Below, piece by piece: positions 6,468 through 13,349 of a stretch of 18,174 nucleotides of DNA. The notes under the pieces were generated by a model, which was given only the letters and a program-made list of their open reading frames with translations, made no database searches and was not told where the DNA came from. The stretch spans positions 1 to 18,174 of the forward strand of contig CAJOPD010000032.1 of the NCBI GenBank assembly GCA_905236685.1, read 5' to 3'. How positions within the stretch are numbered: the stretch's first letter is position 1; each line of letters begins with the position of its first letter. This DNA comes from an uncultured Clostridia bacterium (lineage in GTDB: Bacteria; Bacillota; Clostridia; UBA1381). Position numbers and translations under genes: made by a program.

Positions 6468-6946
6468 TGAAATCGGCAAGAATTGCATACATAGCCGTTT
6501 TAGGTGCGCTTTCGGTAGTTTTCGGCTACATTGAAAGCCTTTTTCCGTTTCCTGTTGCAATCCCAGGTGTAAAGCTCGGGATTTCCAATATTGTGGTGCT
6601 TTTCGCGCTCCTTAAAATGAATAAAAGCGACGCTTTTTTTGTTCTTATTATAAAGGTTTTGGTATGCTCGCTCTTGTTCTCGGGTATGAACGGCTTTTTT
6701 TACTCCGTCTCGGGAGGCATACTCAGCTTTTTGGCTATGATTTCAGCGTTACAGTTTGATTTAAGCGAAATCGGCGCCAGTATGGCAGGCGGCGTTTTTC
6801 ACAATGTCGGGCAAATTCTTGCGGCAGCGGTTATACTCCGCTCCCTTTCGGCATTTTATTATCTCCCTGTTCTTTTATTGTCGGGGATTATTGTCGGAGG
6901 CATTGTGGGAATTTTATGCAAAACGATTATTGCACGGCTAAAATAG
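6464..6946 (+). CDS. Gx transporter family / heptaprenyl diphosphate synthase component I-like membrane protein
   Basis: This 160-residue polytopic membrane protein has about five hydrophobic segments: near 7-25, 36-50, 56-74, 80-97 and 107-152 (probably two). The motif IESLFPFPVAIPGVKLGISN near residues 23-42 is the hallmark of the COG4769/PF07456 family. That family has been called 'heptaprenyl diphosphate synthase component I', but its integral-membrane, ECF S-component-like character (Gly/Ala-rich helices, GGVFHNVGQ) fits a small-molecule transporter better, and it is now often called Gx transporter. Translation is coupled to the NusG-II gene by ATGA. Substrate unknown. No polyprenyl synthase is adjacent. 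Confidence 0.85.
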   Translation: MMKSARIAYIAVLGALSVVFGYIESLFPFPVAIPGVKLGISNIVVLFALLKMNKSDAFFVLIIKVLVCSLLFSGMNGFFYSVSGGILSFLAMISALQFDLSEIGASMAGGVFHNVGQILAAAVILRSLSAFYYLPVLLLSGIIVGGIVGILCKTIIARLK

Positions 6947-6948
6947 TT

Positions 6949-6979
6949 TTGTTCACAAATTGTTTACAGCTTATACACA
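6949..6979 (+). repeat. Three 11-bp-phased direct repeats upstream of the adaptor/ABC operon
   Basis: Three head-to-tail 9-mers start at 6949, 6960 and 6971: TTGTTCACA, TTGTTTACA and TTATACACA, each separated by 2 nt. Read as hexamers they are TTCACA-N5-TTTACA-N5-TACACA, the format of OmpR/PhoP-type response-regulator sites. The third 9-mer is also an exact match to the DnaA-box consensus TTATNCACA. A -10-like TATATT (7003-7008) follows with no good -35, consistent with an activated promoter. Confidence 0.55.
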
Positions 6980-7002
6980 TCAAAAAAATAATTTTATGTT
7001 AA

Positions 7003-7008
7003 TATATT
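7003..7008 (+). promoter_or_regulatory. Weak -10 element candidate for the adaptor/ABC/SLH operon
   Basis: TATATT matches five of six consensus bases in an AT-rich stretch. A start near 7015 would give a leader of about 24 nt before the GGGAGGTG ribosome site. The 17-nt-spaced -35 position (6980-6985) does not resemble TTGACA. This is inference only. Confidence 0.35.
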
Positions 7009-7038
7009 TGCAAAATGATACATTTGGGAGGTGCTGTT

Positions 7039-8802
7039 TTGAAGAGAGGCAAATCATTTTTTTCAAAATTCAACATTAAGGGCTTTTTTAAGCCTTCTAA
7101 AAGGAATATTATCATATGGGTAATTCTGTTGGTTTTGCTCATAGTGATTTTTTCTGCCTTTTCAAAAAGTAAAAAATCTTCGCCCTTTGCGGTCCGCGAG
7201 ACCGACCTTGTGACCTACGGCGATGTTAAGGTGACAATAACGGGAAGCGCCGCCGTTGAGCCTTACGAAAGGTTTGAGATAATACCAAAGGTGAGCGGCG
7301 ACATAGTTTACTGTCCCTTTGATGTCGGCGACAGCGTTTCCGCAGGCGACCTCCTTTACGGGTTCGATACATCAAGCAGCGATTTGACCGTTGAAAGACA
7401 GCGTCTTGCCTTGGAGCAAAGCGAAAACAGTTACAAAAACGCCCTTGAAGAACGCGACAAGCTATACATAAAAGCAAAAAATAACGGTACAATATCGGGA
7501 TTTACCTTAAAAACCGGTCAGGAAGTAAAAACGGGCACAAAAATAGCGGATATTTCCGACAACGACAATTTTGAGGTCGTGCTCCCCTTTACTTCGGCGC
7601 AGGTGGGCTCTATTCATATAGGCGATACCGCAACGGTAACAAGTTCAAAGCATATGAGCTCGGTTACTGGAACGGTAACGCATATTTCCTCCGCAAGCAG
7701 TGCGGGAAGCGGCGGAACAGCGGTTTACAGCGTAACGGTGCAGTTTAAAAACCCGGGTGTTTTTTATGCCGGTATGACTGTCGGCGGGGCGATAGGCGGA
7801 AATGTCAGCTCGGGCGGCGGAACGGTACAAAATCTGGCGTCCTCTGCTGTTTATGCCGAAACGGACGGCACCGTTTCAAAAGTTTATTACAAAGACGGCG
7901 ATTATGTGACAAAGGGCACTGTTATTATGGTGCTTACAAGCGACTCTGTTGATGACAGAATTACCGACAGCACGCTTTCATATAAAAGCGCAAGCCTTTC
8001 AATGCGCCAGACCGAAAAAGACCTTGAAGATTACAATATAACCTCACCAATCAGCGGCACGGTTATAACAAAAAAATCAAAGACGGGCGATACTATCGAC
8101 AAAACAACCGCCCAAACCGTTATGATGGTGGTTGCCGATATTTCAAAACTGAAATTTGAACTTTCGATAGACGAGCTTGACATCAGCAAGGTTTCGGAAG
8201 GTCAGCAGGTGTCAATTACCTGCGACGCCCTCCCCGACGAAACATTTTTGGGATACATAACCACAATATCAGTGGAAGGAACGGCGCAAAACGGCGTCAC
8301 CACATATTCTGCCGAGGTGGTTATAGATGAACCGGGCAATTTGCGCCCGAGTATGAATATCGACGCAAGCGTGATAACCGAATCGGCGGAAAATGTGCTT
8401 GTAATTCCTACCGAGGACATTAAAACCGTCGGCGGCAAAAGCTTTGTATTCGTAAAGAGCGGAGAAAAAACACAGGATAAATCCAAAAATACATCTAAAA
8501 AGCCGACGGACAGCGATAAAAACAGCAAAAAAGCCCGTGATTTCACTCCCGAGGCACCGCAGGGATATACTGCCGTCGAAATAAAGACGGGCATTTCAAA
8601 CGAAGACCTTACCGAAGTAATTTCAGGTCTTTCCGAAGGACAGGAAATCTACCGCCAAAATACCCTTTCCACCTCTAACGGCTTGGGTATGATGAGCGGT
8701 ATGGGCGGTATGAACGGCGGTTACGGCGGCGGTATGGGCGGCAGCCGTCCGAGCGGAAATATGGGCGGACCGCCGAGCAATATGGGCGGCGGTATGAGAT
8801 AA
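7039..8802 (+). CDS. HlyD/MacA-type efflux adaptor (membrane-fusion protein) with two stacked adaptor modules and Gly/Met-rich tail
   Basis: Adaptors of this family link an ABC transporter to the exterior and bind substrate. The 587-residue protein has one membrane helix (about 23-41, NIIIWVILLVLLIVIFSAF) and then two successive adaptor-like modules. Module 1: lipoyl half-motif (about 84-112, KVSGDIVYCPFDVGDSVSAGD), short coil (113-147), second half (150-174), beta-barrel (178-250). Module 2: AETDGTVSKVYYKDGDYV (274-291), coil (302-332), ITSPISGTVITKKSKTGDTI (334-353), barrel (368-445). A membrane-proximal region follows (450-545) with a Lys/Ser-rich insertion (474-501). Residues 546-587 are Gly/Met/Pro-rich. 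The start is TTG 7039, because GGGAGGTG precedes it by about 5 nt; the ATG at 7015 lies upstream of that site. The ATPase gene follows after 11 nt. Substrate unknown. Confidence 0.9.
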   Translation: MKRGKSFFSKFNIKGFFKPSKRNIIIWVILLVLLIVIFSAFSKSKKSSPFAVRETDLVTYGDVKVTITGSAAVEPYERFEIIPKVSGDIVYCPFDVGDSVSAGDLLYGFDTSSSDLTVERQRLALEQSENSYKNALEERDKLYIKAKNNGTISGFTLKTGQEVKTGTKIADISDNDNFEVVLPFTSAQVGSIHIGDTATVTSSKHMSSVTGTVTHISSASSAGSGGTAVYSVTVQFKNPGVFYAGMTVGGAIGGNVSSGGGTVQNLASSAVYAETDGTVSKVYYKDGDYVTKGTVIMVLTSDSVDDRITDSTLSYKSASLSMRQTEKDLEDYNITSPISGTVITKKSKTGDTIDKTTAQTVMMVVADISKLKFELSIDELDISKVSEGQQVSITCDALPDETFLGYITTISVEGTAQNGVTTYSAEVVIDEPGNLRPSMNIDASVITESAENVLVIPTEDIKTVGGKSFVFVKSGEKTQDKSKNTSKKPTDSDKNSKKARDFTPEAPQGYTAVEIKTGISNEDLTEVISGLSEGQEIYRQNTLSTSNGLGMMSGMGGMNGGYGGGMGGSRPSGNMGGPPSNMGGGMR

Positions 8803-8813
8803 GGGACAGCTCT

Positions 8814-9518
8814 ATGATAAGATTGGAAAATATCAGAAAAATATATAAAATGGGCGATAATGAAGTCCGTGCGCTCGACGGCGTAAGCCTTCATATAAAG
8901 CCGCACGAGTTCGTTTCGGTTATAGGACCGTCGGGCTCGGGAAAATCAACGCTTATGAATATTATCGGCTGTCTTGATGTCGCAACAAGCGGAAAATATT
9001 TCATTGACGGGGTTGACGCAAGCGAAATGACCGATAACCAGCTCGCAGACCTCAGAAATCAAAAAATCGGGTTTATATTCCAGCAATATAACTTATTGGC
9101 AAAGCTTTCATCACTTGAAAATGTCGAGCTTCCCTTGATTTACAGGGGAATACCCGCGGGAAAACGGCAGGAAATGGCTATGTCCGCGCTCGAAAAGGTC
9201 GGGCTTGCCGATAAGGCTATGCACAAGCCGACTGAGCTTTCGGGCGGTCAGCAGCAAAGGGTTTCGGTCGCACGCGCTTTGTCGGCAAATCCGTCGCTTA
9301 TCCTTGCCGACGAGCCGACAGGCGCTCTCGATTCAAAATCGGGTGCGGAAATAATGCAGATGATACATAAGCTGCACGAGGAAGGCAACACAATAGTCAT
9401 AATAACCCACGATTTAAATATCGCAAAGCAAGCGGAGCGGATAATTACAATCCGTGACGGCAAAATAACCAGCGATGTCGATAACAGAGGCGATATTGAA
9501 GGAGGTGGCGGTGTATGA
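8814..9518 (+). CDS. ABC transporter ATP-binding protein, MacB/LolD family
   Basis: This is the ATPase subunit (234 residues) that powers the permease encoded next. All canonical motifs are intact: Walker A GPSGSGKST (38-46), Q-loop FQQYNLL (Q90), signature LSGGQQQRV (142-150), Walker B LILADEPTGALD (162-173, catalytic E167) and switch histidine H199 in IITHD. The signature LSGGQQQRVSVARAL and DEPTGALDS place it in the MacB/LolD/FtsE-type subfamily that energises mechanotransmission rather than substrate passage. Start ATG 8814 has AGGGA 7 nt upstream. The stop overlaps the permease start by 4 nt (ATGA). ATPase and permease are separate polypeptides, as usual in Gram-positives. Confidence 0.96.
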   Translation: MIRLENIRKIYKMGDNEVRALDGVSLHIKPHEFVSVIGPSGSGKSTLMNIIGCLDVATSGKYFIDGVDASEMTDNQLADLRNQKIGFIFQQYNLLAKLSSLENVELPLIYRGIPAGKRQEMAMSALEKVGLADKAMHKPTELSGGQQQRVSVARALSANPSLILADEPTGALDSKSGAEIMQMIHKLHEEGNTIVIITHDLNIAKQAERIITIRDGKITSDVDNRGDIEGGGGV

Positions 9519-10708
9519 ACCTTTCAAAGCTGTCACAGTCCTTTAAAATGTCAATAAAGAGTATTATGGGCAACAAAGGGCGTTCCGCCCTTACTATGCT
9601 CGGCATAATAATAGGCGTGGCGTCTGTTATAATCCTTACGGGTATAGGAAACGGCGCGACCTCGTCGATAACCGACTCCCTTTCCTCGCTCGGCACAAGA
9701 ATGATTACCGTTTCAATGTCGCGCGGAGGCTGGGGCGGCTCGACACGGCGCATAAGCCTTTCGGATATGCAGGAATTTCTTGATGAAAACGGCGACCTTG
9801 TGGAAGCTATGTCGCCCTCCATATCGGGCACGGTGCTTTTAAAGCACGGGAGCGAAAACACTACCGCGATGTTTTCCGCATATGACGCCTCCTATGCGGA
9901 TATAAAGGACACTAATGTTGAAACGGGGCGCTTTATTTCGGAATATGATGTAAAAAACCGCTCATATGTCTGTATTGTCGGCTCATACATCGTAAAGGAG
10001 TATTTCGGCGGAGCAAATCCCATAGGCGAAACGGTAAAGCTTAACGGCACACCCTTTAAAATAGTCGGAACATATAAAGAGCTCGGTGATTCCTCGGAAT
10101 CGTCAAGCGACAACTCGGTTACAATTCCTTATACGACTGCTATGCGGTTTTTGAAAAACAAAAACATAACCTCGTTTTACTTTAACGCCACCAGCGAAGA
10201 GGCGGTAGATGCGGCGGTAAGAGAGCTTAAAGCGTACATAACAAAAAAACTCGGTACCGACAGCGGATTTTCCGTTGCAAGCGTTGCCGAAATGCTGGAC
10301 ACTATCAGCGAGATTATGGGTACGCTTACCGCAATGCTTGCGGGTATTGCCGCGATTTCCCTGATTGTCGGCGGAATAGGAATTATGAATATAATGACCG
10401 TTTCGGTCAGCGAGCGTATCCGCGAAATCGGCATAAGAAAGGCGATAGGCGCACGGACGACCGATATTCTTCTTCAATTTCTTGTAGAATCGGCGATTTT
10501 GAGTTCTATGGGCGGAGCCATAGGGATTTTGGTCGGAATGGCTTTGGGAAGCTTGGTATGCAAGCTCATAAGTATTCAGTTCGTGGCAAAAGCGAGTATG
10601 ATACTTATTGCCTTCGGCTTTTCGCTTTTTATCGGAATTTTCTTCGGTATTGCCCCCGCAAAAAAAGCGGCAAAGCTTCACCCGATAGACGCTTTGCGTT
10701 CAGAGTAA
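9515..10708 (+). CDS. ABC transporter permease, MacB/FtsX family
   Basis: This 397-residue permease has the MacB topology: helix 1 (about 25-45, ALTMLGIIIGVASVIIL), a large extracytoplasmic MacB_PCD domain (about 48-265), then helices near 270-295, 322-346 and 358-380 (FtsX domain). The cytoplasmic loop VSERIREIGIRKAIGA (297-312) is the conserved ATPase-contacting element, and the C-terminal PAKKAAKLHPIDALRSE is also typical. A Ser/Gly-rich loop occurs in the external domain (RGGWGGSTRR, 70-79). AGGAGG lies 9 nt before ATG 9515. With the ATPase and adaptor it forms a complete MacAB-like tripartite set without an outer-membrane partner, as expected in a monoderm. Export of a peptide, antibiotic or envelope substrate is inference. 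Confidence 0.94.
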   Translation: MNLSKLSQSFKMSIKSIMGNKGRSALTMLGIIIGVASVIILTGIGNGATSSITDSLSSLGTRMITVSMSRGGWGGSTRRISLSDMQEFLDENGDLVEAMSPSISGTVLLKHGSENTTAMFSAYDASYADIKDTNVETGRFISEYDVKNRSYVCIVGSYIVKEYFGGANPIGETVKLNGTPFKIVGTYKELGDSSESSSDNSVTIPYTTAMRFLKNKNITSFYFNATSEEAVDAAVRELKAYITKKLGTDSGFSVASVAEMLDTISEIMGTLTAMLAGIAAISLIVGGIGIMNIMTVSVSERIREIGIRKAIGARTTDILLQFLVESAILSSMGGAIGILVGMALGSLVCKLISIQFVAKASMILIAFGFSLFIGIFFGIAPAKKAAKLHPIDALRSE

Positions 10709-10726
10709 ACAAAAGGAGCAAAAAAT

Positions 10727-13045
10727 ATGAAAAAGTTTTTATCAATTATAATTGCCTCGGCAGTTTTTGTAAGTCTTGTGACTGCTGTCAATGCTTCCTA
10801 CTCCGATTTTTCGGAAAAGGAGGATTTTGCGGTTTCGGCGCTGAGACTTCAAGACCTCGGTATACTTTCGGGCTATGAGGACGGCTCCTTCCGCCCCGAC
10901 AATACTATTACCCGCGCGGAATTTACTAAAATCGTCGTTTGTATGATGAACAAGGAGGACGAGGCAAAGTCGAGCACGGGGCTCACGGGATTTTTTGATG
11001 TGGATATTGCCAGCTGGTACACAAATTATATAAGATATGCGGTAAACCGCGATATTTTATCTGGATATGCCGACGGCTCCTTCCGCCCTCAAAACACAAT
11101 CAAAGTTTCGGAGGCGGTAACAATCCTCTTGCGCACGCTTGGATACAACGAGGACGAGGTAGGCTACTTCTGGCCCGATAATTATATGTCCGCCTCAGGC
11201 TCTTTGGGACTTTTAAGCGGTATGAACCTATCCGCAGATACAGAAGTAACGCGGAAGGTGGCGGCAGTTTTGGTGGACAGAGCGCTTTTTGCAAAGCCTT
11301 CGGCGTCTTACGGCACCGATACCTATCTTGAAACGACAGGCTTCACCGTTTTAAAGGACGCCCTAATCCTCGGCAACAGCTCGGAAAGCGACAGCGTTAC
11401 CGTTCTTGCGGGAAATCTCAAACAAAACAGCGCTTCAAGCTATTTAAAGCATACGCAGCTTTCGGCAGCCTCCGGGGATATGTATAACTTTGCCGTAATC
11501 AACAAAAACGGATACCTCGCAACCGTCCGTGAATATTCTGAGGGCGAAAAGCTTGCCTCCGTTTCCGGCTCGGTAAACAAGCTGACGGGAAACACGATAG
11601 AGTATACTACGGCCGAAGGGCTAAAAAGCTCTTACAATGCAGATGAAGGCTTTACCGTTTATCTGGGCAGCGACAAGATGACGCTTTCGCAGGCAAAGGC
11701 ACGCATTACGAGCGGAACTGACATAACCTTTTACGGAAACAGCTACGGACTGTGGAATATTGCCGTTGTCGGAAGCTTTAACAGCATATCGCCCGTACTT
11801 GCATCTAAAAATTACACAAATGATGATGAATATTTGGGCACAATACCGATAAAATCGGAAAATCTTACAGTATACCGAAACGGCGAGGCGGCGTCGCTTT
11901 CCGATATAAAAGCAGGCGATGTGGTCTATTACAACACAAAAACCAATGTGATTGATGTATATGCGAAAAAGGTCACGGGCACATATTATTCCGCTTATCC
12001 GTCAAAGGCATATGTGGAAAGCGTCACAGTCGGCGGAAAATCATACGAAATAGGTTACAGCGCGGCGACAGACAGATTAAATGCCTCCGCAGGCGCATTT
12101 AACATAGGCGATAAGATTACCTTGCTTTTGGGCAAGGACGGAAAAATCGCGTTTGTTACCGACAATGCGCAGGGCTTTGATTATTCTGCATACGGCGTCA
12201 TATTAAAGAGCGGTATGCGTATTGCAGAAGAAGGCGACAACAAAGGAAACAGCGAATACACGGCAACTCTGTTTATGGCGGACGGCGAGGAGCATACCCT
12301 CGTCACAAACAGGCTTTATAATGACAATATCGGCGATTTTGTGTCGGTTAGCTATAAAAACGGCGCCGCAATACTAAACAAGCAATCCTTTAATTCGGCG
12401 GACAGTTATGCGGGCGATGTGGACCGAAACAGCCGCACAATAAACGGGAAATATGTATTAAAAGACGCGGCAATAATTCAGCGTACCTCCGATAAAAATG
12501 CAGTAGTTGCGGCTTGCGAGCTTTTGAATTTTGACAGCATTACCGCAACAAAGCTTTTGGAAAACCAGATAATAAACGCCGTTTCGGGAAACAGCTTCGG
12601 CGATATTGCAATTTTATATGTTGACGGCTTTGAAAATACCGACAGTTTCGGCGTTGTTGCAGGATTTATAAAGTCGGGCGAAACCACCACGGGCTATAAG
12701 ATTTTCTCAAACGGCAATATCACCTCCTACGGCTCGTCAGTCCGTATTTCAACTGCGGCAGGCGATGCGGTAAGCTACCGCATAGAAAACGGAGAAATTT
12801 CCAAAATACTTCCGCTTAAAAAGCTGACAACATCAACCCGTCCGGACGCCATAGACGGCGGACGCATATCGGTCGGCGGCAAGGTTTACAGCCTTTCCGA
12901 TGATGTTCAGATAGCGGATATAAGCAATATTTCCAGCGTCAAACTGATTACGGTAGATGAGCTGGAAAAGCTGTCCTCACCGTCGGTAAGCATATACTCC
13001 GACAAAACGGGAGGCGTTGTAAGAGTTATAACGGTAAGAAAATAA
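10727..13045 (+). CDS. Exported S-layer-homology (SLH) domain protein of unknown function
   Basis: A clear signal peptide (MKKFLSIIIASAVFVSLVTAVNA, cleavage near residue 24) is followed by SLH repeats that anchor proteins to wall polymers: SLH1 about 27-74 (LGILSGYEDGSFRPDNTITRAEF), SLH2 about 88-140 (RDILSGYADGSFRPQNTIKVSEA) and a degenerate SLH3 about 145-192 (LGLLSGMNLSADTEVTR). The remaining about 580 residues are beta-rich with many Gly, Ser, Asn and Tyr and no motif I recognise; recurrent short strands such as VYRNGEAASLSDIKAGDVVYY and KSYEIGYSA suggest repeated small beta domains. AAAAGGAG lies 8 nt before the ATG. The 18-nt gap after the permease suggests co-transcription, so the protein may be functionally tied to the transporter. 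The 3' end abuts the palindrome at 13047. Confidence 0.9.
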   Translation: MKKFLSIIIASAVFVSLVTAVNASYSDFSEKEDFAVSALRLQDLGILSGYEDGSFRPDNTITRAEFTKIVVCMMNKEDEAKSSTGLTGFFDVDIASWYTNYIRYAVNRDILSGYADGSFRPQNTIKVSEAVTILLRTLGYNEDEVGYFWPDNYMSASGSLGLLSGMNLSADTEVTRKVAAVLVDRALFAKPSASYGTDTYLETTGFTVLKDALILGNSSESDSVTVLAGNLKQNSASSYLKHTQLSAASGDMYNFAVINKNGYLATVREYSEGEKLASVSGSVNKLTGNTIEYTTAEGLKSSYNADEGFTVYLGSDKMTLSQAKARITSGTDITFYGNSYGLWNIAVVGSFNSISPVLASKNYTNDDEYLGTIPIKSENLTVYRNGEAASLSDIKAGDVVYYNTKTNVIDVYAKKVTGTYYSAYPSKAYVESVTVGGKSYEIGYSAATDRLNASAGAFNIGDKITLLLGKDGKIAFVTDNAQGFDYSAYGVILKSGMRIAEEGDNKGNSEYTATLFMADGEEHTLVTNRLYNDNIGDFVSVSYKNGAAILNKQSFNSADSYAGDVDRNSRTINGKYVLKDAAIIQRTSDKNAVVAACELLNFDSITATKLLENQIINAVSGNSFGDIAILYVDGFENTDSFGVVAGFIKSGETTTGYKIFSNGNITSYGSSVRISTAAGDAVSYRIENGEISKILPLKKLTTSTRPDAIDGGRISVGGKVYSLSDDVQIADISNISSVKLITVDELEKLSSPSVSIYSDKTGGVVRVITVRK

Positions 13046-13046
13046 A

Positions 13047-13076
13047 ATAACGGCAGGGCACTAATGCTCTGCCGTT
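13047..13076. terminator. Palindromic terminator hairpin, copy 1
   Basis: A 13-bp stem (TAACGGCAGGGCA with TGCTCTGCCGTTA, one G-T wobble) closes a CTAA loop. It begins 1 nt after the SLH gene stop. On the minus strand it is followed by TTATTTTATTTTC-type sequence, so it can end polC transcription; on the plus strand it lacks a U-tract. It is identical over 30 bp to copy 2. Confidence 0.75.
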
Positions 13077-13310
13077 AGAGCGTGTCGATAAACCCTCGAC
13101 ACGCTCGCAGATGCCGAAAAAGGAAGGCAGATTTGTCGATTTTAGGCTCGTCGGCGTACGACGGTACGGTAGAGCTTGAAATCGGCAAAAGCAGAAAATA
13201 AAGTGCTTTTTAAAGAAGTGACACATTTCACAAAAGTAAAAATCAAAAAAAAGGCGCCAAACACAGAAGTAAATAAATTACTGCGGTCTGGCGACTTTTT
13301 CGACAGTCTG
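13077..13310. mobile_element. MITE-like 234-bp insertion between the two terminator copies (non-coding)
   Basis: The segment between the two identical palindromes has imperfect terminal inverted repeats: GAGCGTGTCGATAAAC at the left end against CAGACTGTCGAAAAAG read inward from the right end, 11 of 16 matching, with TGTCGA shared. It also contains a perfect 11-bp hairpin (13077-13087 with 13095-13105), dense GTACGACGGTAC-type palindromes near 13155, and a compound hairpin at 13255-13293 (CGCCA/TGGCG outside, AGTAA/TTACT inside) followed by ACTTTTTCG. There is no convincing gene; short ORFs read across the duplicated palindromes. Element status is inference from structure. Confidence 0.5.
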
Positions 13311-13340
13311 TAACGGCAGGGCACTAATGCTCTGCCGTTA
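13311..13340. terminator. Palindromic terminator hairpin, copy 2
   Basis: Identical 30 bp to copy 1, in the same orientation. On the plus strand it is followed directly by TTTTTTATTTTAG, a strong U-tract for the SLH/ABC operon. On the minus strand it lacks a U-tract. It ends 9 nt from the polC stop codon. Confidence 0.8.
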
Positions 13341-13349
13341 TTTTTTATT

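Noticed and set aside
6949..7010. A chromosomal replication origin, suggested by a TTATACACA DnaA box and AT-rich DNA downstream
   Set aside because: Only one exact box is present, there is no dnaA/dnaN/rnpA context, and the 11-bp phasing fits an OmpR-type operator at least as well.
13047..13340. A two-repeat CRISPR-like array because of identical 30-bp palindromic repeats
   Set aside because: The interval is 234 bp, far longer than a spacer, there are only two repeats, no cas genes, and the repeats are positioned as terminators of the flanking genes.
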